Of a DNA stretch of 64,000 bases, positions 44,574-54,144 are shown piece after piece. The position numbers were made by a program, and so were the translations under genes. The first letter of the stretch is position 1; every line of letters starts with the position of its first letter. The stretch comes from Calycina herbarum (taxonomy: Eukaryota > Ascomycota > Leotiomycetes > Helotiales > Pezizellaceae): positions 186,001 to 250,000 of the forward strand of contig LLEY01000089.1 of assembly GCA_001414485.1 (NCBI GenBank). The letters run 5' to 3'. The notes below the pieces were generated by a model. It had not been told where the DNA came from, ran no database searches, and saw only the letters and a list, made by a program, of their open reading frames with translations.

Positions 44574-44996
44574 ATGGCCAACCACAACCAACAACCACCG
44601 GTGTTCACGTACCTGGAGGACGATATTTACGAAGATCAAAGCGACGACGAATCCCTCGCTTCATTAGAGACCGACGACGGCCAAGACCATCCCCCGGAAA
44701 AGGTTCTCGCGCAAGTCATAGACCAGAACCGCTTCATCTGGTATCTCGTGAAGTGGCAGGACTGTCCAGTGATCAGATCCTCGTGGGAAGGTGTTGACCT
44801 TTTCCGCAGCTGCCCCGCCATCTTAGAAGCGTGGACGGTGGAGCACCAAAGACAGGCAGAAGGATTGTCTAAACCGCTGGACCTGGCTGCCTTTAACCAA
44901 GCTGTTGTTGACGCCGAAGTGGCCCATTCTCGAAGACGGGTCCTTCGCAGATTAAGACGGAGGTTCCACCGTGTCCTTTCTATCGTTGCCACATGA
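44574..44996 (+). CDS. Small chromodomain protein
   Basis: A single exon encodes 140 residues. The start MANHNQQPPVFTYLEDDI is preceded by TCAAG; a longer frame upstream overlaps the divergent gene and is unlikely. A chromodomain fills residues ~40-85: EKVLAQVIDQNRFIWYLVKW, then CPVIRSSWEGVDLFRSCPAILEAW. The aromatic positions V, W/Y and W of the methyl-lysine cage are in place (FIWYLVKW, SSWE). The end is a strongly basic arginine helix (RRRVLRRLRRRF) that could bind nucleic acid. Proteins of this size occur in many filamentous fungi, some derived from retrotransposon integrase chromodomains. Its role is unknown. Confidence 0.75.
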   Translation: MANHNQQPPVFTYLEDDIYEDQSDDESLASLETDDGQDHPPEKVLAQVIDQNRFIWYLVKWQDCPVIRSSWEGVDLFRSCPAILEAWTVEHQRQAEGLSKPLDLAAFNQAVVDAEVAHSRRRVLRRLRRRFHRVLSIVAT

Positions 44997-45081
44997 GATC
45001 TGGTCTTTGAGCTTGCTTTTATAAAGAGCTAAGCTATTTGTTTTATCAAGATACCCCGACCATATCCTCTCATCAGACGAA

Positions 45082-46326
45082 ATGATTTTCTCCCCATCCC
45101 GCTGTCTGCTTTGCGCGGCATGTCTAGTCCTCCCAATTATCGCCCAAGTCTCTCCCTCCACGCCTTCCGAATCCCCCTCCGCTGCCAACGAAGTCATATG
45201 TCCCACGGAAACACCTGGCGAATGTTATCCTCGCATCTTCGAACCTACCGAGCACTTCCAAATCATAAAAGAAGGACAAGATATTCCACCTGGTCTCCAC
45301 GTGCGAATGAACATCAACACCGGGCTTAAAGAAGCACGTCTCAATGTACCAATGGAGGGGGAAACGACTGCGGAAGAACTGTTGGAAGGATTACCGGTGG
45401 AGCAATCGATGGTGGTAGTTGAGCAACCTGAAGGAGAAACCGAATCAGAACCAGAACGCGCAGCTCTCAGAGACCAAGTCCCCATGAACCCTCCAGTCTT
45501 CGATTCCGCAGGCAAAGTCATGCCCCCGATCAATAATCCCGAGTCGCCTAACGAGATGGGCACTTTTCAAACGGCCCTCCTCACAATAAAGATGGAAGCA
45601 AGAGCATTTGACACCGCTCTGGATGATCTGATGGAGTTGTCGCACGATATCTACTATGGTGTCGAAATCGCGAAAGATGGACCAGTTCTCGAAAAGCTCT
45701 TGTGCTTGGCACTAGGAGCGGGAACTCAGAGAATGAAGGCCAACGAGAACGGCCGGGATCACAAGGCGGCTGCAATCATTGGTTCTTCGATACAAAATAA
45801 CCCAACCGCATTGAAGGAAGTAGAGGGCTTCCAAAGAATGGTCATGTATCCTACATGTGGAGAATCGAAACAAAGCGATTTTGTCAGCATTTTGCGCAAC
45901 AGACTTGGTGGAGAAACCAACCCCGTCGCACTGAAGTCAAAAGTCGGCGCCATCAGTGGATTACTCAAAGAACCACATTTCCGGGACGAATTCCTCGAAA
46001 AGGGAGGAATAGAACTAGTCCTTGCCATTTGGCTGAAAGAAGGTCCTCATTTCGATGTCGTCAAGAAGAAGGTTGCGCAATTAATCATGGACAACTTTCT
46101 GGACGAGGGTATGGGTGCCTCGCTTGGGAAATGGCCAAAGACGGTCAGAAGCTCAATTGAGAGCTGCAAATCGAAGGATACGATGTTGGCTGATGGCTGT
46201 TGGGAACATCATATTCAGCAGTACACCAAGTTTTCGCCCGATGATGCTTGGGCAAATGAGTTTTTTCTTGCGTTGAGACAGCAGAGAGCGAAGATACCCG
46301 AGCCGAAGACGAATAGAGAGTTATAG
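45082..46326 (+). CDS. sil1: ER nucleotide exchange factor SIL1
   Basis: A single exon encodes 414 residues. SIL1 (SLS1) releases ADP from the ER Hsp70 BiP/KAR2. A signal peptide is clear (LLCAACLVLPIIAQVSPS). The family pattern follows: EVICPTETPGECYPRIFEPTEHFQ near residue 40, GLHVRMNINTGLKEARLN, then an armadillo-type helical domain (LTIKMEARAFDTALDDLMEL, SHDIYYGVEIAKDG, GLLKEPHFRDEFLEKGGIEL). The conserved end CKSKDTMLADGCWEHHIQQY is present. The last four residues NREL resemble an HDEL-type ER-retention signal. The length is typical of filamentous fungi. Confidence 0.93.
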   Translation: MIFSPSRCLLCAACLVLPIIAQVSPSTPSESPSAANEVICPTETPGECYPRIFEPTEHFQIIKEGQDIPPGLHVRMNINTGLKEARLNVPMEGETTAEELLEGLPVEQSMVVVEQPEGETESEPERAALRDQVPMNPPVFDSAGKVMPPINNPESPNEMGTFQTALLTIKMEARAFDTALDDLMELSHDIYYGVEIAKDGPVLEKLLCLALGAGTQRMKANENGRDHKAAAIIGSSIQNNPTALKEVEGFQRMVMYPTCGESKQSDFVSILRNRLGGETNPVALKSKVGAISGLLKEPHFRDEFLEKGGIELVLAIWLKEGPHFDVVKKKVAQLIMDNFLDEGMGASLGKWPKTVRSSIESCKSKDTMLADGCWEHHIQQYTKFSPDDAWANEFFLALRQQRAKIPEPKTNREL

Positions 46327-46782
46327 ATGTATAGAGTAGTTTGCTTCTTGTAGACCACCATCACACGATGGGATAATTGGAGAATTTTTTATTTCACTTT
46401 GACAATCACCTGTCAACCTTCATACCCGCTAGAAGAGACCTGGGGGGTTTTCCACTGAACAACTATTTATCTATTACTCTAGAGAGTATTCCTTGAGATT
46501 GTTTAGGGGAATCAAGAATTCGGATTCCATGTTCTTCTAAACGTTTTCGAGGAATATTTACAGTTGTCCTAGATATTGTGTACAATTAAAATATGGCAAG
46601 TATTCTCAGGTGAAGTCCTGTTTCACTTACATTTTCCCAGACAGAGTCAAGTCCTGCAGGAGCCTTTGAGCACCAAAGTCGACGCAAGATATCTGGGATA
46701 CATTATGTTACCAACGGCCCACTGCATAAATTAGTCGTCTTTATACACCCATCTGTCTATAATATACATGTCATGGAATTCA
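46327..46782. repeat. Intergenic region with diverged hairpin-repeat units
   Basis: Between two convergent genes. Two to three units of the dispersed hairpin family lie at about 46496-46588 (GATTGTTTAGGGG, TGTTCTTCTAAACG, GTTGTCCTAGA). No gene is seen. Confidence 0.35.
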
Positions 46783-47762
46783 TCAACCCGCCATCTCCAC
46801 AGGTCGTGATGGCACCTCGCCGCTTCCTAGCTCTGTCGGTCCATAGCCCGACCTGGAATATTGATGCTTTTCATGCGGTGTGCCATTGCTGACCTCCGTA
46901 ACTATTTGACTTGAGTTCCTCTGGGTCTCTGCAACATTGTCTTTCCTACTAGAGCGGCTCCGATGAAGAAAAAAGAGCGCAACGACAGAAGAGGCCACCA
47001 AAAATATAACAACAACAGCTATCCCAGCTACTGCATCTCTCGCAAGACCCCTGTTTCCGGTCTGCCAGTTTACCCCCACGAAGGCAGCTTGCATGAATGC
47101 TCTTCCTAGTTTGTAACTTGGAGTTGGACCTTGTCCGGGGGAGCAGGGGAAGTATTGGGTTGGTGTCTTGACTATTGGACCGATTAACGTGAGGTTTAGG
47201 AGGGCGAAGGGGACATTTATGGTGAAGTTTTGGGTGATGCTGCTGTTGAGGCGGAAAGTGAAGGAGAGGAATGAAGGGGAGGCTACGATTGCTTGGTATT
47301 GTGGATCTGTCGTGTTCCATATGTAAAGTCCTAGATTGGATTGGAAGTTTACTGGCAGATTTTGTGCGATTGCGTTGCAGGTACTTTGTGGTAGATATAA
47401 ATAGGGGACCGTTGCCTCGACTTGAACTGGTATTGAAATTCCGTTGGAGGTATTTCCTGAAGCGAGAAAGCCCGATTTGGATGTAAAATTGAAGGGGGAT
47501 TGGCCTTCTGCTACACCGATTCCGACATCGAGTAAGTCAATTGGCAAGTTGTCGATCGAGTAGACTTGACTTGAGACTGGTTCTAAAACTCGACTTTTAT
47601 CGTATCCTCCAATGTTAAGTGACCCCGAGATCCCCATGGTTGTCGATCCCACATGCATGCCATAAGAATTCGATGGCGTTTGCCCTTGTTCAAACAGCGA
47701 ACTTGGAAGAAAAGTTCCATTCCATCTTGGGTTTGGAGGGAAGTGTTGCCAGCTCTGGTTTT
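46783..47762 (-). pseudogene. C-terminal half of a pepsin-like (A1) protein with a membrane anchor
   Basis: On the minus strand an open frame starts right after an in-frame stop near 47780: APPLQNQSWQHFPPN ... SSLFEQGQTPSNSYGMHVGS, then GSLNIGGYDKSRV, VPYLYLPQSTCNAIAQ and GPIVKTPTQYFPCSPGQGPT. It ends with a membrane helix (GIAVVVIFLVASSVVALFFL) and a cytosolic tail. These blocks belong to the second half of a fungal A1-like family. The N-terminal lobe with the first DTG is not found upstream, and the position of the second catalytic Asp is VQVEATVPYLYLP, so it lacks Asp. Either upstream exons exist that I could not place (a frame at 47911-47690 contains SQGYTTLPDGTKYTPDIGKL), or the gene is truncated. 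No proteolytic activity is expected. Confidence 0.55.
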
Positions 47763-48745
47763 GCAGCGGGGGAGCCCAGTGCTAATTTCCCAATATCCGG
47801 TGTGTATTTCGTGCCATCTGGTAATGTTGTGTAGCCTTGGGAAACAACAAGCATATCAAAATTCGTAATTACTGCCTTGATAGAAGCACATAAGTGCTCC
47901 AAATAAACCACCGACTAAACAATCGATTGCTCACATGAAGTACTCTGTAGCAATGCTAAAAACCCCAAGCTTGGGTTTGTTGTCCTCGTTCAGAGAGCCT
48001 CCACCACACAAGAAAAAGTTCTCTAAATAAAGACACCTTATTTTTCATGTATCAATGGGATTGCTCCGAGTCCGAACGTCTGGGACTGGCAGACTGGAGA
48101 TGCAACTAAAAAGGCGAACTCGACTCATTCTGCCCGACAGCATAAGAACAGCCTAGATACTTTGTACTCGAGTATGGGGAGCTTGGGACCATATACTGTA
48201 CGTACAAGCAAACAGCAGTGCAGATTTCGAAACGTGAAGGGGCTGAAATGTCGAGGTTCGGTAAGCGGGTACGAGATGGGCAGGGGGGCTAATCACATGA
48301 TCCGTCCAGAACTTGGAGATCAGGAGATACCTGTTTGGACCACTCTCAGTGGGAAATTTAAACATCGACAAAAAGAAACAAAAGAAAGAGTCTATTTCCT
48401 CAAGTTTTCTCTCTCTTTTCGAGGTCAATTTAGTTGTCATTGAGGAAGAAGTTATCCTCAACTTAGACCATCATGCATAACACCCATGTCAATTATGTGT
48501 TGGTAGCAGGGGCTGAGAACGAATCACACCTACGGAAGAGCGACGCGCGAGATTTCCATCAGCAACAACGCCAATATGTAGAAAGCGCTGAGCCACTTCC
48601 TTGGGATGCCTCGATGGGCTGAAGGAAGCCTGGAGTCAAAATGGTAAGTTGTATTCTATCGTAAGAGTTCCATCTTCTCTTTTCCCTAGTCTCCTACCTC
48701 TCCCAGTCATTATTGCTCGCGTATTCGCAGATATCTGCTCCCACC
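47763..48745. other. Gap between A1-like relic and the next gene
   Basis: No gene supported, apart from the unplaced minus-strand frame at 47690-47911. Promoter sequence for the gene at 48746 lies at the right; a TCGCAG acceptor-like site at 48725-48730 could mean an intron in its leader. Confidence 0.4.
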
Positions 48746-50086
48746 ATGAGCAGTTCCGTTTCACTACCAGCAGCATTCAGTCGCAGATATGCCCTCCTCT
48801 CTGGTATCATACTCGCCGCCATCTGGTTATGGGTCGCCTTTGACCGACCGTACGTCTTTCCGAACCACGAAGCCTGGAGCATATATTCGAACACGATATC
48901 AACCCCAGCTCCCCTCGCAGATGTCTTCGATTTCCCTCCAGTCGATTCCGAATCCATCAAAAGCATATGTTCCGACACACAATGGAACTCCAGCCTGATC
49001 TTCACTTGCGAAAACTCCGTGGGAGGCATAGGAAATATCCGGAATTCGATTCTGAACTGTGTTCGGTATACCATTTCCGCTGGTGCAGGACTTGTTCTTC
49101 CACAAATCGTGGTTAGAAACAGCCATGACATATCCAAGATCCGAACGGGGGAACGAACGAACATGGATTATATGTTTGATTCAGAACACTTTGCGGAATC
49201 GCTGCGGAGCTCCTGCCCTCAACTGGAGTTATACCACAACGTAGACGATATACCGAACAGGGAGAATGTGCACGACCTGATATCTTTTCTACCAGAGAGT
49301 CTTGTCCCAAATATTCCGAAAACTGGTTTAGCGAGGCCGGAAGAATGGCGGGAAACCTTTTACGAATGGCTTGAACAATACAAATTGGATGAGAGTGAGG
49401 GACCTATGATCATCGAGCTTGGCAGATCATACCTCCAATATCCCATTTACACCGATGGAGAGGGGTTTGCACTCACATTCGGTAATGTCCTCAAATTTCG
49501 AGAGGATGTTCGGGTTCTTGCTACGACGGTACTGAGGAATATGGTCGAACAATATTCCCTTGTCATTGACGACCTCACGGAACCAGTTTTGGAAAAAGCA
49601 TTCTTTGGGGTGCATTTGAGAACGGAGAAAGATGCGCAGGAAGGATGGCCAGCTCCGGATTGGATATATTCACGATATGAAACACAAGCGAGATCATATC
49701 TTGAACAGGCCTCCAATTCCAATGCGACATTGATATACATCGCCTCTGGTGACCCATCCGAAGTCGCGAAATTTTCAGAAGAGTCTCGAGCAATCAACAT
49801 CCAAACAACCACAAAGTCATCACTCCTCCAAAATAAAGATTTAGAGGAATTGGAAAGTTTGGCCTGGGATCAACAAGCCCTTGTCGATTATCTAGTCCTA
49901 CTCAAGGCTTCGGATTTTGCGGGGGTAGGACACTCGAGTTTTGCGTGGAATATTGCGCTGAAGAGACATATGTATGCGGAGAATAAGAATCATTTGAATG
50001 GACCGCAGATGTTGAGTGATGAGTTGAGTCAGATTTATGGGGTGCCGTGGGGGTATCCTGAGTATGCTTCTTGTTTGTGGCCTTGA
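48746..50086 (+). CDS. O-fucosyltransferase-like type II membrane protein
   Basis: A single exon encodes 446 residues. The start at CCACCATGAG gives MSSSVSLPAAFSRRYALLSG, a short cytosolic tail followed by one signal-anchor helix (ALLSGIILAAIWLWVAF). The lumenal part has the order seen in fungal GT-B, O-fucosyltransferase-like proteins: FTCENSVGGIGNIRNSILNC near residue 90, FFGVHLRTEKDAQEGWPAPDW near 290, a YIASGDPSEVAKFSE segment, and DYLVLLKASDFAGVGHSSFAW near 390, which is like the donor-binding end. It probably acts in the Golgi on glycans, but donor and acceptor are unknown. Such proteins are often labelled only hypothetical. Confidence 0.65.
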   Translation: MSSSVSLPAAFSRRYALLSGIILAAIWLWVAFDRPYVFPNHEAWSIYSNTISTPAPLADVFDFPPVDSESIKSICSDTQWNSSLIFTCENSVGGIGNIRNSILNCVRYTISAGAGLVLPQIVVRNSHDISKIRTGERTNMDYMFDSEHFAESLRSSCPQLELYHNVDDIPNRENVHDLISFLPESLVPNIPKTGLARPEEWRETFYEWLEQYKLDESEGPMIIELGRSYLQYPIYTDGEGFALTFGNVLKFREDVRVLATTVLRNMVEQYSLVIDDLTEPVLEKAFFGVHLRTEKDAQEGWPAPDWIYSRYETQARSYLEQASNSNATLIYIASGDPSEVAKFSEESRAINIQTTTKSSLLQNKDLEELESLAWDQQALVDYLVLLKASDFAGVGHSSFAWNIALKRHMYAENKNHLNGPQMLSDELSQIYGVPWGYPEYASCLWP

Positions 50087-51999
50087 GTGGATGGAGTACA
50101 GATCCGGATGTTGACTTGTTGTTCAACCACTTTCTTGGAATACTTTCGCCACATATCGATCGGATATCATTGAATACCGACTGTACTTGGACTCAATAAC
50201 TTGCGATTTGTCTCTCTTCAGGAGACAAGGTCAAAAGATTCTGTCATGACGGAGGAAGTGAGGACTGTAGAAAACCACGGGGACGGACAGAATATTGGCT
50301 GGCAGGATCGTGGTTGAGCGAGCGTATTGAGGTTCTACCCAAAAGCAGGGTGTTTCCGTCATGGAAAGATGTCATTTGGAGATAGCGGAAGGGGAGACCT
50401 GTGTAAGGACCTGGACATCGCCTTCACTTTCAGAAGATACTTACTCACTCCATCCGCCACTAGCGGGCCACTAACAGCGCTAATCATGCAGGCAGCTTTT
50501 GCGACATGCAACAAAACTCCTGGAAAGGCTCCAATTGGTTTAAAAACAGGCTAGCGGGGTTTAATTCAGCGCTAGAAAGATTTTTCACCAGGGTCTCATG
50601 CAGGCAGCTTTTGCGATGTGCAACAAAACTTGAGGTGGGAGGCTAAGGGCGTTCGAGAGCCAATCATGATGCTTCTATTTCACATCCTCGCGGTCTTGTG
50701 GTGCTGCTTAAAAATATTCATTGTTGACTTGGCCATTTCCACATGTGGCATTGAGGCGTCCTCAACAAGCAATCACAACATTCCATCCAAAAACAAGGAA
50801 AAGATAACTGCGCGGGGTTTCATTTACTCGGCTCTTTTTCGTCTCTTAAAAGATACCACAGTAACATGAGTCAATATCCTGATTGATCTCACTCGATGTT
50901 CATCATTCGAGGTTTGATTCTTAGGAGGGGAGGGAAAAGATATGAATTTGTGCTGAAGGGAACAAATTGCTGGTAACTCGTTCCCGAGGGGTAGGCTGTA
51001 TTGGAACTTCAATTTTTCTGAGCGAAGTGTATTTTTTTGTTGTTTTGAAGTTCAGTTTTGGGAGAAGAGGATGGTAAAGCTGTGGTCTGGGGCTTGGGTT
51101 AAAAGCGGTTGTGAATTTTAACTTACCCCCTCCCCCCCAGATTCATTTCCCTTATTTTTGGCGAGAAATCCAAAGCCAGACCACTCTTTTCGTTTCATTC
51201 ATTGATGTTTCGTGCCGCAAATTATGGGCTTCGTAACCCGCTGATCTCTACAACACGAGTTGGGGTTGGGAGGGGCAAAGGAAATACCAGCGAATTAATC
51301 CGTTAGTGGGAACTACCTTTTTGCCAGGAGGAGAATCATACCCTTCACAATAGAATGTCGATAATGGGATGTACACTGTTCTCGCTACATATCTTTAGGA
51401 GACAAGTAGGCAAGGTTGATCTATAAATTCGGTCTCATCGTCTTTGTCAAGCGAGGTATCATGAGGATGAATTCCACACGAGCCTTTCGAAAGTCGAGTT
51501 GGGAGATGATAAGTACTATTATAGTAAAGCTTATCTACTAGAGGAGGTTGAGTATGAGAATAGTACATGGTAACACAAACTACGAAGATGAAGGGCTCTG
51601 TGGACCTGGTATTCACTTGGGGGTGTTAGCTTTTGAATTTGTGTATTTAGTCCGAGTCTCTGTATCATTGCATGGATATCATACACCAGCAGAGACACTA
51701 AAATGGCCCATAGGCTTTTCAGATTGCAGCACTGACTTATACTTGACTGCTTACGAGCGTTCCGTCGCTATATCCAACCAGCATGAAATAGTCCAACTAG
51801 CTTGAGGATCATGTTTCGGAAGACTGTCGGTTGTGTTCTGCTGTCAGTATCAAGAAAATTATCGAAGAAAAGTTTGTTGTCGATGATATATTTGATTTTC
51901 GGACTGGGTAATTACACGATGGACATTTGAGGCTCAGAGGGTTAGTTCAAAGAAATTTGCATACTCCCTGGCTGCTGAAATATCCCTCGGCAAGAATAT
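50087..51999. other. Gene-poor region
   Basis: No gene supported. A direct repeat is described separately. A poly-C run lies at 51128-51138. Short frames such as 51548-51805 have no family features. Confidence 0.45.
50485..50630. repeat. 34-bp direct repeat, copies 112 bp apart
   Basis: CATGCAGGCAGCTTTTGCGA begins both copies, at 50485-50518 and 50597-50630. The copies differ at two positions (GCGACATGC versus GCGATGTGC). Confidence 0.7.
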
Positions 52000-52159
52000 T
52001 CTCCGGAATGAACTAACCGGGAGAAAGATGTCGGAAGTGATGAGCCTCGCAACTGAGACTAGACCCGTTGAGGTCATGACTATGTTGGATCTGAGAAGCT
52101 TCAAGTGGTGTAACAGCGTTCTTTCTAACTCATGGAAACAAACTTTGAATAAAAGGCGC

Positions 52160-52325
52160 GTTATCCCGATCGGTCCGCTTACTATGACGAGGAGCGCGAG
52201 GAGGTCCGACTCGAAGAACTTGAGAGAGAGCGACGTGCTCACTCGTCAACACATCGCACACGAGATGCGGCCACCTCTCGGTATGTATCTCTTCACTTTC
52301 GAAGATTCAAAGAATCCTGCTTTTG
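52160..52325 (+). other. Orphan coding-like fragment
   Basis: A frame beginning after a TAA reads ARYPDRSAYYDEEREEVRLE, ELERERRAHSSTHRTRDAAT, then SRYVSLHF to a stop. The dense charged-helix composition is unlike the surrounding sequence, and a GTATGT donor-like site follows SR at 52279. It may be a lost exon of a coiled-coil protein; I cannot name it. Confidence 0.25.
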
Positions 52326-54040
52326 AAACCTAGAGCTTGGTCAACTTGGACGTGATTATTATAGGGTAAGGCCGCGTGAGATGGAATGCTTCACGTAGGG
52401 CTTCTTGTCATCGAATGAATATCCACTGTCGAAGTCCAGAATTCTTCCGATCCTTTCGCTGACTTTCAGATTTGTCCTCTCAAACAAGGACAGTACTTAC
52501 TGTAGTAGAGAAAGTTTACAATAGCATAGTACAAAGCCAGTATCGTGCCACCAAACTATCTCAACTCGAGTAGGGGTATCTCTTTAAACTGAAGAACAGC
52601 TGCCAATGTTCTTTTGCGCCGGTCAAAGAGTTCAGAGCGAAGCTGTTTATATAGAAAGCCATATCTCTTAGCCTATGACGTCTATAATTCACTCAAGTAA
52701 ACGTTCACTAGCATATTCCCCAAGTTTAATAATGAACCATAATTTAAAGAGATATCCCCAATCTATAGAAAGATAAACTCACAGTTGCGACCGATCACCA
52801 GGGGTACATACTTCTCCAATGCCAAGTTCATTTAGTCGACATACTACAACCTCTTCTAGCTAGCCCACTCCGACCTCTTTCGAAATTCCAATCCCGGTTT
52901 ACCTACTCTCTTAAATAACTGTCAAGGTTTCTACAGACAAGCTATCCTCGAAAAATCATCCATTGTCGAGTTAGAAAGTACTATCGATTATTCCCAACTT
53001 TCAGATTCATTTCCTAACAAGATGAACTTATATTGTACTCCGGGGAAAGAAAGGAATATATGATTCATGCAATATGAAGATAGCTCCAGAAGGCTAGGGG
53101 AGTGATAACGAGAGCTTCGAGGGGGGATTGGCGATAAAGAAAACCATGTAGAGACGTGATCCAAAATAAGAAGGGCGGCTCTTGATATATGTGAATTTGA
53201 AATGTAGAGTACTTGGCACCTCTTGGAAAAAGGAATGTGAGTTAAGTGATTCATTTTAGCAAGAGTTTTGGTTCTTGTTCTGGAAGTTGAGGTAGCTATG
53301 ACCAAAACGCTTGAGCAAAGGTAAAGAGTATTACCGAAGTATGTTCTAGAGTGAATGACAGGCCATGAGTTCATTGCCAAGTCACCTAGTATATAACATA
53401 ACACGCTAAGCCAGTAGACACTGTAAGCCAAAGTGTTCACCTGTTTCCTATGGCGTTGGGTTCGGCATTGCTAAAGGTTTGTGCTTTTGACATATACTGC
53501 TTTCTAGCATGAACTTTGACAAGTTGTATATGCTCTACATCTAGCCTTTCCGGTAGTACTACAAATTTTCCTCACTACACTTGTCTTCGAGTAGATAAAT
53601 ACTGTCGAATTCAATACTTCCGTCGATTATCTCCAACATTCAGATTTCAACTTGGAAAAGTACCAACTTTTCCTTCGGAAGAGAGCAAACTTAATTTCGT
53701 GTGTCCGTCTCTCGTAGCATGAAACCAATCTATTGTGATTTCAATGTAACAACCGTAGAAAAAACCACCCCCAGCAGTACTAGATCCTTGGCCATTTCTG
53801 GTTGTTTGTAGTGGTCAAGAAGATTCGAGAGCGGGGCTTTATACGTCCATTTGTTCTTGGCGCCTCGGCCCTTTGACGAGAAGGTACGGGGAATTCACTC
53901 AAGCAACTGTATAGGTTATTTTGCTTTGAGCTGAACTGTTTCCAGTGGAGTTATGGTAAGAGATCCGAGCACTGTTCTACGTACAGAGATGTTGTTTTGA
54001 TTGTGCGAGCAACCGAGGGTATTGAAAAGTATTGAAAAGT
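52326..54040. other. Gene-poor region
   Basis: Nothing recognisable apart from a small fold-back at 52572-52760. Short frames in this stretch lack family features and look like chance. Confidence 0.45.
52572..52760. repeat. Small inverted repeat (fold-back), 189 bp
   Basis: AGGGGTATCTCTTTAAACT at 52572-52590 is the near-complement of AATTTAAAGAGATATCCCCA at 52741-52760, with two mismatches and a one-base gap. No target duplication is evident. It may be a tiny MITE or a diverged palindrome. Confidence 0.4.
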
Positions 54041-54144
54041 ATTGTCTGAGAACGTTTAGAAGAATCAGAGATTCATCTTCTTGGTTCTCCCAAATACTCT
54101 CGAGCAATGCTTCTCATTGCCCCAAACTGTTTAGCACAATCGAG
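54041..54144. repeat. Dispersed hairpin repeat, two to three units
   Basis: Units start ATTGTCTGAGAACG, GGTTCTCCCAAATACTC and CATTGCCCCAAACTG. The last forms ATTG..CAAT around CCCCAAACTGTTTAGCA. They are preceded by two and a half copies of ATTGAAAAGT. Confidence 0.5.

Noticed and set aside
49447..49812. 121-codon minus-strand frame
   Set aside because: Antisense shadow of the O-fucosyltransferase-like gene.
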